Source of the DNA: Polytrichum commune
Lineage: Eukaryota; Streptophyta; Polytrichopsida; Polytrichales; Polytrichaceae
Direction of reading: 5' to 3'
DNA: 64,000 nucleotides
Assembly: GCA_950295325.1 (NCBI GenBank)
Contig: OX485808.1
Span: 6,884,501-6,948,500, forward strand
Position numbers and translations under genes: made by a program. This document shows positions 31,835-44,300 of this stretch, in pieces. Numbering within the stretch: the first letter of the stretch is position 1; every line of letters starts with the position of its first letter. The notes beneath the pieces were generated by a model. It was not told the origin of the DNA, searched no databases, and worked only from the letters and a program-made list of their open reading frames with translations.

Positions 31835-34800
31835 CTAAAATTTAGCTAGTGCTAATGAGTTATCGGAATCATATAGTTCTATGGCTCCCACCAATGACGC
31901 TGTGGTGGGCGGGGGAGGCACATGGTTTGCCAATTGCATGCTATCCGTTTCTTCGGTGGTGGTCATGAAGACATCTTGTGTGCTCTGTTCATGTCTTTGG
32001 GAGCGTGCCTCCTTTGCCAAAACTACTTTCCACCCCGGTTTCCGCACTTCGTCTGACCAAAATACTTGAGTCGCTTGGCTGGGAAATATGAACGGATCCA
32101 ACATCTGAGGAACCTTGTGGCGGAAATTCACGACCATGAATCCAGCCTCATCTCTTACATACGTTGGATTGTCCCGATTGTCAAATTGCTTCATCCACTC
32201 GCACCTAAGAAGTATGACAGGTGTACGAATTGGCCCATAGTTCAATTTTAGTATATCCTTTAGTACTCCCACATAATTCAATGTCACCTCCTCCGAACCC
32301 ACGGAGGGCATGTGAAACACAGAGGCAACACCGCTATCGTAAGTTTTTAACGTCTTGGACTGTTGGTCCTCCACCCGAAAGTGGTTTCCATATGCCTTCA
32401 TCCTCGTATATCGTGTGGCTAACTGTGACGGTCTGCTGCACATCAGAACCCTATCCATGTCATCCTCATCGTTCGGGTCAACAGGGTGATTGCGTACTAC
32501 GTCTTTAATCCAGTTTTCAAAAGCCGATATGTTGGGATTCGCCTCCTGTTCCACTTTACATTGCCTGTACATCCAACCAGTCATTCAATAGTCATACACC
32601 AATCCCTCAATAGTCATTCAATAGACATTCAAGAGTCGCTCACTAGTCGCTCACTAGTCATTCACTAGTCATTCATTATTCATGATGGACTCATCCGCCC
32701 GCTCGGGCAGTAGGAGTTTACAGAGGCGTTCATGTTTTGCAAAATAACAGGGCACATTGACACAAGAATGTGCAATCAGAAAAAACACGGTCACACTCAC
32801 CTATGCAAAGGTGCCATGAGGGATAAATTCGTCAAAGCATATTGGTGGGCTACATCTCTCAATGCTGGTGTCATCAAGTACTTTGTTCCTGCCCCTTCTA
32901 GCACCTCCTCTACATCTCCGTACTCCTCATCTGCATCCCATACTCGACGGTCAACCACTTCAAACTTGTGTAGATATTCCGTGATGAAACATAGGCATTC
33001 ATCCCTCGCATAACCCTCCGCCATGCATGCCTCCGGTGTTGCCATGTTCCGAACATAATGCTTTAGGGTTTTCATGTATCTTTCAATAGGATACATCCAC
33101 CTTGTGGAGACGGGACCACACATGTCCAATTCATCGACAAGGTGATACAATAAATGCGTCATAATGTCAAAAAATGAGGGAGGGAAATGAATCTCTAGAA
33201 GTGCCATGCTCCGTGCGACGTCCGCCTGAAGAGCTTCAAACTCCAATGGATTCCAAACACTCCCACATATCCTTCGGAACACTTTCGAAATCCTCATCAC
33301 CGCCATTCGTGGACCAGGTTGTAAAAGACCTCGTAGTGCTAGCGGCATGATTTGCTGCATAAGCACATGGTAGTCATGCGACTTTAAACCCCCGAACGTC
33401 CTCTTCCGTACGTACTGAACCATGTTGGAAACATGTCCTGATGGTGTCTTCAGGTTCTCGATAACACTGGCAAATACTTCGAACTCTTCGCTTGTCAACA
33501 CATACGGGGCCGCCGGTTTCAACATTTTCCCATTTTTCCTTGGGTGGGGAATGAGCCACAAATGCGGCCTGATGCCTCTGCGTTGCAGGTCCCGGCGGAC
33601 CTTTACTGTGTCCTTGTGTCCTGTGACGGTCTTCAATATGTTCTTTGAAAAGTTTGCCTCACAATGCATAACATCCAGAGTGTATCGGATGAGCAGATCC
33701 TGGCAATATAGTCATATACTAGTTAGTGAAAGGACCTTGCAGAAACTCGTCCAATAACGACTACGATTACGACTGGCGTTTACGTCATTGATGTCTACAC
33801 CGACTACTAATTTTGTGTCATTGTGGACGTATTGTAACGCACCGACTGTACTAATGGATGGGTCGTGGGAGCATATACTCTCGTCTGTGTTGCCACGTTT
33901 CCAGACCTGTAGTTTCTCGTAGTCATTTCCATTGGTTGAACATATGTATTGTAAACGACTTTCAAACGACTATGTTAATGGACATGTGTCCATGTGTATG
34001 GTAAACGACTATTTTGCTACTACTCAACAACTAAATGCTTCTGACACGTGCACTTGTCTATGCCATCTATGAGCACATTCAGTCATTTTTTAGTTTTTTT
34101 TAAGTTGGACATGTCGTTCCCTGTGATGATGCATACAACAATTGAGTCAAAGCAGCTGGAACATATACCTTCCAATAAGGCAGGTTGTGTAAGATGCTCC
34201 TCCTTTTCACACCGTGTGTTTTGGAGGGGTCTCCAGCGGCGCCCTCTTTGTTGCCTGCATCCAACCAGGTTTGATACTCGGTGGCTCGCTGCACTTGCTC
34301 ATTTGCATTAACCACATTGGGCTTACCGCGAACTTCTATACATCCATTGAAGTGGTCTTTCATTTCCGGTGTTCTCCACGGATCGTCATGGGCAAGCCAC
34401 CTCCTTGTGTCTGTATAGGTTTGCTTTCCAAGTTCGATAGAATGTTCACCTTTAAAATGAGGCCCACACACAAGACATGCCGCATAGCCCTGATGTGCAA
34501 CTCTTGCAACTGTCCCATAACCGGGAAAATCGTGTATGGTCCACAACAAAATTGCTCTAAGTTTGAAGGCCCTTGACCCCACCTCTTTGAGCACATCATA
34601 AGCATCCACACCCTTCCATAGTTGGATCAACTCCTCTACCAATGGTTCCAAGTACACATCGAAGAATTGAGATGTCATAGATTGTTTTCCTGGGATTAGC
34701 AATGCCAACATTATGAAAAATTTCTTCGTAGTCAACCATGGGGGTATGTTGTAATTCAATAACATTACTGGCCATGTACTCCAACTTGTACGTTGCAACT

Positions 34801-35938
34801 TGAAAGGGTTGACTCCATCGGCTGCCATTCCTAAGTGAGTGTTACGGTTTTCTTGGCCAAAACTGGAATCTACATTTTCATGTACATGTTTCCATGCCTT
34901 TGAATCACAAGGATGTCTTACCAATCCATCTGTGCTTGTGTTCTTTGCATGCCACATTATGAGTTCAGATATTGTGGGTGTACGGAACATACGTCTTAGT
35001 CTTGGAATAATGGGAAACTGTCTAAGTACTTTCCAAGGCCTCTGTTTTTTGGCCTCGTCTTTGTAACGTGGTTTCTTACACTTTGGACAATGAGTTGCAC
35101 CTTCATATTGCCCTCTAAATAATACACAACCTGCTTGGCATGCATGAATTGTATTGTAATTCAATCCTAATTTGCGAATCAAGCCTTTTGCAGCATGAAG
35201 GTTTTTGGGTAGCATATTCTCACTGGGTAGTAGGTGTTCTCGGAAGAGGGTGAATAGCTGGTCCGCAAACTTGTTGCTTACACCATGGATCGTACACAAA
35301 GTCATTATCAATATCGTGGCGGCCAACACCGAAGATTTGGCTCCATGGTACAACTCCCCAATTGCTTCTTCCAACTCGTGTGGATCACCATAATTGTCTT
35401 CCTCTGCAATGCCACCTCCATTTTCCCCCAAAGGCTCGTCCTCTGACTCATCGTCAGAAAACGTCTCTTCGTCATTGGCCAGCTCATCGATAACTGTGAA
35501 GGCACCCATTACTATGTCCTCAAATTTTTCTTCCACTACAGAGGGGGGGGCTGGTGCCTCATCATTTTCTTGGAATGCTTCCTCTACCATCGCGTGCATA
35601 TCCAACCCTTCGTCAATGTGTCCGTCATGTGGTCTTGGGGGTCTCCTAAACTCCTCGTCCCACTCCTCATCGGAGCCGTCCCTCTCTCCAGGCCCCCTTC
35701 ACACTCTGAAGCTGGGTTCCCTCCCATTTCTGATTAGATGGTCCTTTACTTTTGCAATGTAAAGTTGACATCGTCCTTTACATTTGCAGCATGGGCAGTG
35801 AATTTGTTTCAGGTTATACAATGAGGCCCTCTCTCGCTCCCTCCTCCACAGACGGTGGTCGCGATGTTGTTGCCGTCTCCTATCATTCAGAGGGAGCCTT
35901 CCTCCGTCCATGTGCCCTGCAAGCTTGCCACTCTGCAC
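31835..35938 (-). pseudogene. Tnp2-type CACTA transposase
   Basis: Exon 1 (about 35938-34169) starts with a transposase-associated zinc segment (HCPCCKC, VKDHLIRNG), then the Tnp2 catalytic region: CQAGCVLFRG, YEGATHCPKC, WHAKNTSTDGLVRHPCD, LGMAADGVNPF, WTIHDFPGYGTVA. The donor at 34168 (AAG|GTATAT) joins in phase 0 to exon 2 from 33699 (after TTGCCAG), which encodes LDVMHCEANFSKN and the DUF4218-like MQQIMPLALRGLL, HFPPSFFDIMTHLLYHL and PIERYMKTLKHYVRN. Exon 3 (about 32584-31835) is DUF4216-like (YVGVLKDILKLNYG, VILLRCEW, PFIFPSQATQVFW). A TGA at 35699-35701 interrupts exon 1, probably replacing Trp. The exon 2/3 splice acceptor is obscured by a repeat cluster, so this copy is likely inactive. 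Confidence 0.85.
32585..32682. repeat. ATTCACTAGTC-type repeat cluster in Tnp2 intron
   Basis: Tandem, slightly varied units (TCATTCAATAG, TCGCTCACTAG, TCATTCACTAG) of about 10-12 bp. It lies between Tnp2 exons 2 and 3 and seems to have overwritten the acceptor region. Confidence 0.85.
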
Positions 35939-35989
35939 AAGTTAATGACTTTAATGTGTGGTCTCTAAACATTGTTCCTTGCACTCATT

Positions 35990-36138
35990 CAATGGTGGTT
36001 CATGTGTCATTAATTGGTCGTTCACTAGTCACATACTAGTCGCTCACGTGTACGCAGACAACACTCAACATGAACTGATCATTCACTAGTCATTCAGAAG
36101 TCATTCAGGTGCCATTCACTAGTCGTTCACTAGTCACT
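35990..36138. repeat. ATTCACTAGTC-type repeat cluster upstream of Tnp2
   Basis: Units such as TCGTTCACTAG, TCACATACTAG, TCATTCACTAG and TCATTCAGAAG. It sits near the 5' end of Tnp2, in the divergent promoter zone between the two CACTA genes. Confidence 0.85.
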
Positions 36139-36270
36139 AACCTTGAATTTAAAGTAAGAGTGTCTTCAATATACATTTTTAGTGTTGTACCCACTTCTTG
36201 TGGTTTGCCAAACACAAATTTGGGTTAAATGAGTGCGAATTTCAAATAAGCAGGAGTTTGGGGAATAAAT

Positions 36271-37266
36271 TGTCGCAACCCTTGCTAGCCCTCCTTGACC
36301 ATCTTGCCAATTTTCATTTCCTAGCAAAGGTTACGAGCGCTAACCATTCGCATACCGCCATGCTAATGGTTAGCTCCTCTCACCCCGGACCTTATAGTTC
36401 ATAGGAGGGGAACCAACCCTCCTACTTTGCTTTCGGGACTCACCCCTTCAATCGCTAACCAACCCCTTTAATCGGTAACCAATCCTTAGATGTGGACTTC
36501 CATCCATGGAAGTCCAATCTTATGTTGATCATCGCGTTGCCGGAGCAACACTACAACAACCCGAACCATACTAGGCAACTATGGCCTCACATTAGGCCAA
36601 TGCCAATGGAGGCCGTGCCGTTCGGCCTCGGGTGGGTGAGGCCACACCACCTCACCCATATAAGCCTCTAGGACTTCACGCGGGGCCCCTACCCCACCGT
36701 CAACCAACCTCTTGTCTCCCTACCAAGAGTTGGGGCCAAGTGGACATTTTCCTTTAGCTGCTGGGCCTAGAACCCCCCAGCAGCTTCAGACCATCATAAC
36801 TTCCTTGTATGATGTCTGATCATAACAACCAACCACTCCATCCTCATCTACGCTTCACGTAGATGCCGATGGACTCCTCACTTGCTCCATTCGAGCAAGT
36901 CTTGAGGAAGTTATGCCTGTTTGAACCTTGGCAGTCCTGGGAATCCCTCCCAGGCACTGCTGTACCAGGGCGCTGTCCCGGGACAGCGCCCCACTCAAAT
37001 GGCCATAACTCCTAGCTCACACCTCCGATTGAGGTGTTCTTGAGCATTCTAGAATCACCACGCCATAAGCTACGCATAGCTCATGGCCTTACCCTTGTGC
37101 CTCCTAGTCTTCGTGGGTGGGAGGCGTTCCCAACGCCCGGGGCCCTCACCCACACTAGGATCACTTGGGCCCTCTCACCAACGGCGCCACAAGTCCCGGG
37201 TGTCACTCCGGGGTCCCCCTTGTGCCCATGGTGTTTCGGGCACTCCTCATGGAGAGGTGCGCGACA
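36271..37266. mobile_element. Solo LTR 2, same family as 19562-20536
   Basis: 996 bp from TGTCGC to GCGACA, with an exact 5-bp target duplication TAAAT (36266-36270 and 37267-37271). It differs from LTR 1 by scattered substitutions and short indels. It contains a plus-strand CATATAAG TATA-like box near 36655 and the conserved 24-bp palindrome (36968-36991). Nested within the CACTA element, so it inserted after or travelled with it. Confidence 0.93.
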
Positions 37267-37271
37267 TAAAT

Positions 37272-37984
37272 AGTTCACATTCACAACTTCAAGAAGATGA
37301 GTGGTCATACTACAGGAAGCTCATGAAATATATCTCAATCCAGCGATGAAAACCTGATCGACATCAACACGTAACCATGCAGATTTGAAAACACTAGGAT
37401 CTCAAGTGGTTTTGCTCAAAAATTGCATTACGTGAGTCCACACTACTCAAGAGTGAGCAAGAGCTGAGTGTTTATTTATTTTAGCCTACCTAGGACAAAG
37501 GCTACAATTAGGAACATGACATAGAATGACTGACTAGCTACCTAAGGTACAATGGGTGTTATGTGGTTCAGTTAGATAAACATACTTTAAGTGTCTTTTA
37601 CCATTAGTTGAACCAAACCAATCAGACCAGAGACAGAGCTTGTCAAAATTATCGGAGTCCTCATCCAGAATGCAAGCTTGTTTTCACTTGAAGGTCCCAA
37701 GATGTTAAATAAAACAAGACACAATTTTATTGCTCTAAAGCAGCAGATAGTATTGTCCACAGTTACCAAAGAGACCTGAAAAGGTTGCAATTCCAAATCA
37801 CATAAATGAAGCCTACTTTGTACACTGTGGGAAGCCAAGACCATGTTAGACTACCCTCATAATAGAGCCAAATGATCCTCCAAAGACTAAAGATGGCTAT
37901 GCACATGTCTTAGGCCATAGATGTAAGTCATGGGTACCTACATATTTCATGAGCTCGTAAATGCTACTGTGATCAAGGGTTCGA
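37272..37984. other. CACTA intergenic spacer, nothing recognised
   Basis: AT-rich sequence between the nested LTR and the next repeat cluster, in the region expected to hold the divergent promoters of Tnp2 and the accessory gene. No long open frame and no clear motif. Confidence 0.35.
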
Positions 37985-38112
37985 ATGTCACTAGTCATTC
38001 GCTAATCATAAACTAGTCAGTGTTAAGTAATTTAGTAGTCATTCACTAGTCAAAAAACATTTACTCGCCAGTCGGACGAAAGTCGCTATCTAGTCATTAA
38101 TTAGTCGTTCTT
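37985..38112. repeat. CACTAGTCATTC-type repeat cluster
   Basis: Units such as TCACTAGTCATTCGC, ACTAGTCAGTG and TTAGTAGTCATTCACTAGTC, ending about 260 bp before the start codon of the plus-strand CACTA gene. Confidence 0.8.
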
Positions 38113-38373
38113 CAAATTTGAACAATCTACGTATTCAAACCCTAGCGCTTGGAATTGTATCCGTTAGGTCCCCGTCCCTAAATACCTTGCCGACCATGGC
38201 CATGGCGTATTACACGTATGGGCTGAAGGGAAAGGGCTCCAAGACTCAAGTGCAATCGAGAGCACATTGTGTAGTATCGCCTGGGAGGTAGAATGGGTGA
38301 CTAACATTTTTGACGTATGTGTACAAAGTATAGAGGTAGTGAGTGTGAATCTGTCCACTTAAGCGCAAAAGGT

Positions 38374-41300
38374 ATGGAAGAGGACAATGGGGAACCGGAT
38401 TGCAGGTGCCCCTACGAGCAGGAACGCGACAAGCGAGTTGCGAAAATCAAGGAGCTAATGAAGCCCATGGAAGAAGCGGCAACGAGTTTGTAAGTGTTTC
38501 TTACCACAGTAATTTGTTGATAGTTAGGAGCCGATTGTGCCGAAATGGGGGTCGAAATTGTCTGCCACCTGTGGGCGCCACCACAGCCGGCGATGCTCCA
38601 TCCACAGGGTCAGCAGATGCTCCGCGGCCGGCCGATTCCGCAAAGACGGGGTTAGGTATATTCCGGGGTTTTTGGAGCTTTGTGGAGGATGTAGACTAAG
38701 TCACATGGGGCATGGGGCACGTGGCGAGATCGCAACCATGCATCTGGACGGTTCAGATGGAGTCCACTACTTTGTGGCTCCCTAGGGGTTCCAGTGTGTA
38801 GTCGATTTTGGCCCCTCATTCTTCCGGTTGGGGTTTCGAAAACGCTTTGTGGGTCTCAACACTAGTCGGGAGCGCACATCACGTGGTCTTTGTCTATCCC
38901 TGCGGTCGTCGGTTCTAGTACACTTCGCCCCTACTACCCATCTCCCTTTCTGTGTTATTCTTGTTTGCACTCTGAATGTGTGCGGTATTGTGAATGAATA
39001 TGGGGTTTAGGGTTCAGGTTGTGCATCTTACACCCCTTAAGCTTGATGCTATGTGTTGTTGTGAGTTAGGGTTAGTTATTTATCTGATTTAGGGTGTGAT
39101 GCCATGTAAAATTATGTGACCAATGCTGAGAGTCAATGATTTTGTGAGTGATGCTAAGTTGCTCTAGGAAGTGAGTTTGTGTTGCTAGTCAGAAGTGAAT
39201 CTTATGGCTCTAATGTAGATTTTCATATTGACAAAGGATCTGCTTGGTTAGTAGGTCAATAAGTGTGTGTTTGGGGTGGAGGGTCAACAAATGTTATGTA
39301 AGTCAACTAATGTGTGTGGTGAGGGTTTCATAAAGATCGCCAGCACTTGAGTATGTCCAAGTAGGTGTTTCGAACATGGATCTGGGCACTCTCAATCTGT
39401 ATACACAAAGAATGAGCATATGATATCAAGTTAGTAGTAATGATCCTGAGGGACTCAAGAAGGTGTCTACACTTTCTACCGTTGGTGAAGGAACAACCTG
39501 ATCCTAAACCCTAATGCGGAGATAACTAATGCCCAACCACTAAGTCCTCAGTAATGCCTAAACCCTAAGTCCTCACTAATCTCATTCATTAATAATGGAT
39601 GTGAGTTTGTGAACTCTGAATCAGTTAGATAAAGGCATGGCTTACATTACAGATTTGTGAAGAGTATTTTCTTTAATAACCATTGCACATCATATCTGTT
39701 TGAAGAAACACGGCTGAACGACTATTGTGTTTTTCCACTTTGGAGAATGGGCTATGATGTCTTTACCTTCACAATCATTGGGTTCAAGAAGCAGTTAGAA
39801 AAGGCATGACTTGGTTTACAGATTTCGGGTGAGTACTTGGTGTGTGGTGGTTTTTTGAGTGTCATTTAACAACATGGCATTCTTAAGTGGTGTAGTGGGT
39901 GGTGACCCTAGATAAGCATCTTGCAAAGTTCACACTTTGTGAGATTCCTCTTGTCAAGTTAATTGAGTTGAATATTGATAGATGGGAGAACTTGAAGGCT
40001 TTGTCCGAAGAAAGGTAGCATCAGGGGTCTCGACTAATGATAGTTTTTGTTACTTGCCAATGTTTGGCATTCATGTAATCAAGTACCTTGATGCTTGGAT
40101 TTTATTTTGAAGCTAGAATAGAAAGAGTAAGTCCTTGCACATGCTTAAGAATGCTGAGAACCCACTTGTTGTAGACATGACTGCATCTTTGTCAATTGCC
40201 TATAGTCATGTTTGTTCATTTTAAAATGGATCCTTGATATGTGGATCATGTTTATAATTCTCAAACCTTGTTCAGTAATGGAAGTGTGGTTTTTAGGGAG
40301 TCTGAAAATGTAGTTACTGGGAGTCTCAGTTGTAATGCTATAATTTTTGGTTGAAACGGGTCTTTAGATTCCAAACTTGTGCAGTGTGTAGACCCTTAGA
40401 ATGAAAGGTGCTCTTAAATTACAACTTGAAACCTAAATTGTTGGTTAGGTTAATTCTGAGAGCTTATTTGACCTTGCTTTTAATATCTGCAAGATTTTCT
40501 TGTTAAATCCAACAACTCGAGTCTCAACTTATGAATTGAAATTGATTTGAGTCTGGGACGCCAAAATGCTACTGGCTAAAAGATGAAGATCCTATTGTTC
40601 TCCTGTGATAATCCACTGCATGCAACTAACTACTATATTATTGCAGCTAATATTAAAAATAGCGTGGAATGTTGATATATTAGTGTGGGGTAACTTATTG
40701 GTGCACATGTCAATATTTTTAGCATCTTGTTTTTGTATCCTTGATGCAACCTACTTGCTGGTATTATCATACATGAGGATCTTAGCAGACTGTTCTTGTG
40801 TCATTGATTGTCATGCATCAATTTCAGTGAAACATGCAATTTTTGACAGTGTTGGATGATTTCTTGTTTTTGCACCCTCAATTTAAATTTGAGTTCCATC
40901 TTGTGCTAATCACGTGTTTCATATCGGATTATCAGTGGGCTGGTAGGGAAAAAGAACAAGTCAAGACCCATCTACCTTAGTTGCAGTGAAGCACAGCGAG
41001 CTTCCGAGAATTGATATCTTCAAACGTGCCAATTTATGTTTGCCAAATTTTCGTTGCATAATACAGTAGCTAGTTGCATGCAGTGGATTGATTTGGAAGA
41101 TTTTTGCTTATTTCATATCCACTTATATGCTCATCTGAGAGGAAATTGTGTGGCTTCTTTAGTGTGCGATTCTGAAATCATTAGGATGCCATCTGATGCA
41201 AGGCCTTCTGGGTTTTGCGGTGTTCAAAACTCAAGTCATTGTTGCATGCCCTCCATCTGTGTCCACTGCAGGCGCGAGAGCTTCAGTGCACCGAGGTCAT

Positions 41301-44300
41301 CTTCAATCGGTTTGCGTGCGGTACCGGGGACTAGATTGCGCCGTAGCCACAGAGTGATGCGGAAAACAGGAACCTGCGAGGCCCGGGAAGATGTTCGGGA
41401 CATGGTTGGGGATTCGGAATCAGCGGACACAAAGACCGAGGACGACTTCAGTCCAGGTGAGCCTCGTCAACCATGACCATGGTTTCTATAAGGCGTTATA
41501 CCCATCCACAACTCCTTTATTTTTGAGTTGTGGACAACTAGAAACTGGTATCCTAAGTTATGATATGATATATGTAGACAAAGGCCTTCATGACTGATAG
41601 TATTGTTGGTGTTGAGTGAACTGAAATTGAGAAACATTTGCATATTTTGACTTTGCTAAACTTGGAAGATTTAGATGCACCTTATGTGCATAGACTCAAC
41701 TTTTAAGAAGTAGTTGAAGTAAATGGCAATTTTTTTGCAACTTCTGTTGAAATGACAATGTGTTCTATAGTGGGACAAACCTATTTGTATATGTGTATGA
41801 GAGCTTGTGATATAGTGAACAAGAGATAGCATGTGGTACATATTATAGCAGTTTAGGTTGCCTTGTAAATCCATGTCTGTCTTTGTCTGATTTCCAATGA
41901 TGGTGTAGTACATGACACTAAATGGCAAGGTGAAGCCTGAGCAGTGAACTGCCAGTCACAGAAATACTTATATGATATGTTGAATTGGATTTTGGTATGT
42001 ATTGAAATGAATCCCCATTGACATGAGTTTCAAATTTTGATCCTAAATGTACGCTGGTCATATGAAGATGGTAATAGATGATTGCAACTATGCATTGACT
42101 TGTGCTATGTAGATAGCTAATCCCCTGCATACTCCATGCCGTCATTCACTAGTCAACTAGCAGTCATTCACTAGTCATGTAGCAGACCATCACTAGTTGT
42201 TTAGCAGTCATTCACTACTCAGTCAGCAGTCATTCGCTAGTCAGTCAACTCTCACTCATGGTTGCAAAGCAGTCATTCATAGTCACTCAAAACCCATACA
42301 TTCCCTAAACCTAAGACTATCAACTATCATATATATACAATTAACATATAATAAACAAGCGTTTGTAGCCTTCGACTAACATCCTTTCTTTGGTTGAGCA
42401 CTAGAACTGATTCCTTTGGAACGACCGCCCTAAACCACGTTGCAATTTTTGACTGAACAGGCACGGGGGATTCTAGTGGCTCCAATTTCGGTACATTTCT
42501 GCACGGTTGGACTTATCACCACGTTGCATGATCTTGATTGCCACCAAGACTGAAGCTATGTACCTGACTGTGTGCTTGGTGAGCCACTTGTAGATGAGGA
42601 AGAGGATCAAGATGTTCACTCACTACGAGGGGGCACCGAGGATCTGCCAAGGTCAAGTGCTACAAAGAGGCGCAACCGGGAAATATTCAAGAGCCCAACC
42701 AAAAAGGTAATCTTCATGCCTTCATGTTGGTTTGTCTTAGAATATCTGATGTGGTAGATTCTGGATGTGAATATGTTAATAAATGCGAGGTCAGCCGGTT
42801 CTCATGTGTGTAGGATCTCGTATAGCAAGTTGTCTAAACCCAATCCTAAAGCTATCACCGCAATCTTCGAAATGAATTGAGTTATGATTTCATGGTGATA
42901 TTGGTTTTCTTTTTTGCACGAAGGCGCACCTATCCCAACCAGCTACAACAGCTCCACCTCAACCAGAAGCTGCCCCTTCATCCAATCCCTCGTGGATGCA
43001 ACAACCATGGATGGCGCCGCCATCCACACAGCAGCAACCGTGGATGATGGGGCAGCAGAACCCGTGGATGATGGGTCAGCAGCCCAACCCATGGATGATG
43101 CCTCCACAATATCCTAGTCCATGGATGCAGCCACAACAAGCTCCCGCGGCCCCACAAAACGAGGGTCCCTCATTGAAGAAAGAGAGCGAGGCGAGGGCAG
43201 CAAGGAGAGCGCATAGGAAGGAAATAGAGGAGGCAGTGGATGCCCGGCGAGCTATAGGGCAAAAACCGCAGAAGGTGAGGGTCAAGGCAGGTGGAGGTAT
43301 CGATGGAGGCTGCAAAGGCAAGAATGAGTTTGACCAATTACTTCGGAGCCTGGTACCTAGGATTTTGGACGTCAGTTGTGTGAAGTGGGAGGACCAATCC
43401 CCCTCAAGCATTGAGAAACTGAGGAGTGCCCTGGACAATGAGTTTGAATATTTGGGGAACAACCTATCCGAGAGGGGATTCAAGAATGCAGTAAAGCGGC
43501 AGATGAAGACCGATAGGTCCAAAATGAAGGCATGGTTCTTGGGCGGAAAGAAAGAATGCCCGGTTTACATTGAGCCCGATCAGTGGGCACGCCTTTGTGA
43601 CTATTGGTCTAAACCCGAAACGGAGCAGAAGGCAATGAGAATGGCAAATGCAAGGAGACACGTGAAGAAACAGTCTAACGTTGGGCGGGCTGGCAAAGCT
43701 GCGAAGGAGGCTATGTTGGTATGTGTTGTGTTTAGTAGTATTTAGTACAGATTTTGTGGTGTTCGTGTACATTATGTTGAGTTGGGAATGTTATGTTATG
43801 AAAGGTGGGCCATTGAAGCAGCTGATGCGCCTTGTTGACAGAGGAAGAAGAGACTGAGGAGTCCTGGGATCACTGAAATAGCAGAGGACTTGCTTGAATC
43901 AGAGCAGACAGGGGCATGCACTTCAGTAAGATCCTCTGCTTTGATGCATGCACATTTGGCAGGTTCCTGGTCAGTTATAGACAGTTAGTGCCACGATATG
44001 AATTGAATCTAATTTATGTCATTTTGAAGTTGTTTGCAACTGCTGTTCATGTCGTTGTGTAGTTGTATTCATTGGGTTATCTATCATTGTTCAGTCATAT
44101 ACTGTGCGTTCAGTCATTGTCTAGTTGTGAGTTGTATCTACGAGTTTCAGAGCCATTGTGTTGTTGTATCCAGCGTGTGATGGGTCATTCTGCAAGTGGT
44201 CAAATTATGTTTAAGAAAGTGAATTGCCCTACACCTACCTGGTCCCTACCTGAGTATGAGTGATTACGACTGTGGTGGGGGTATCTATCAATGTTTAGTC

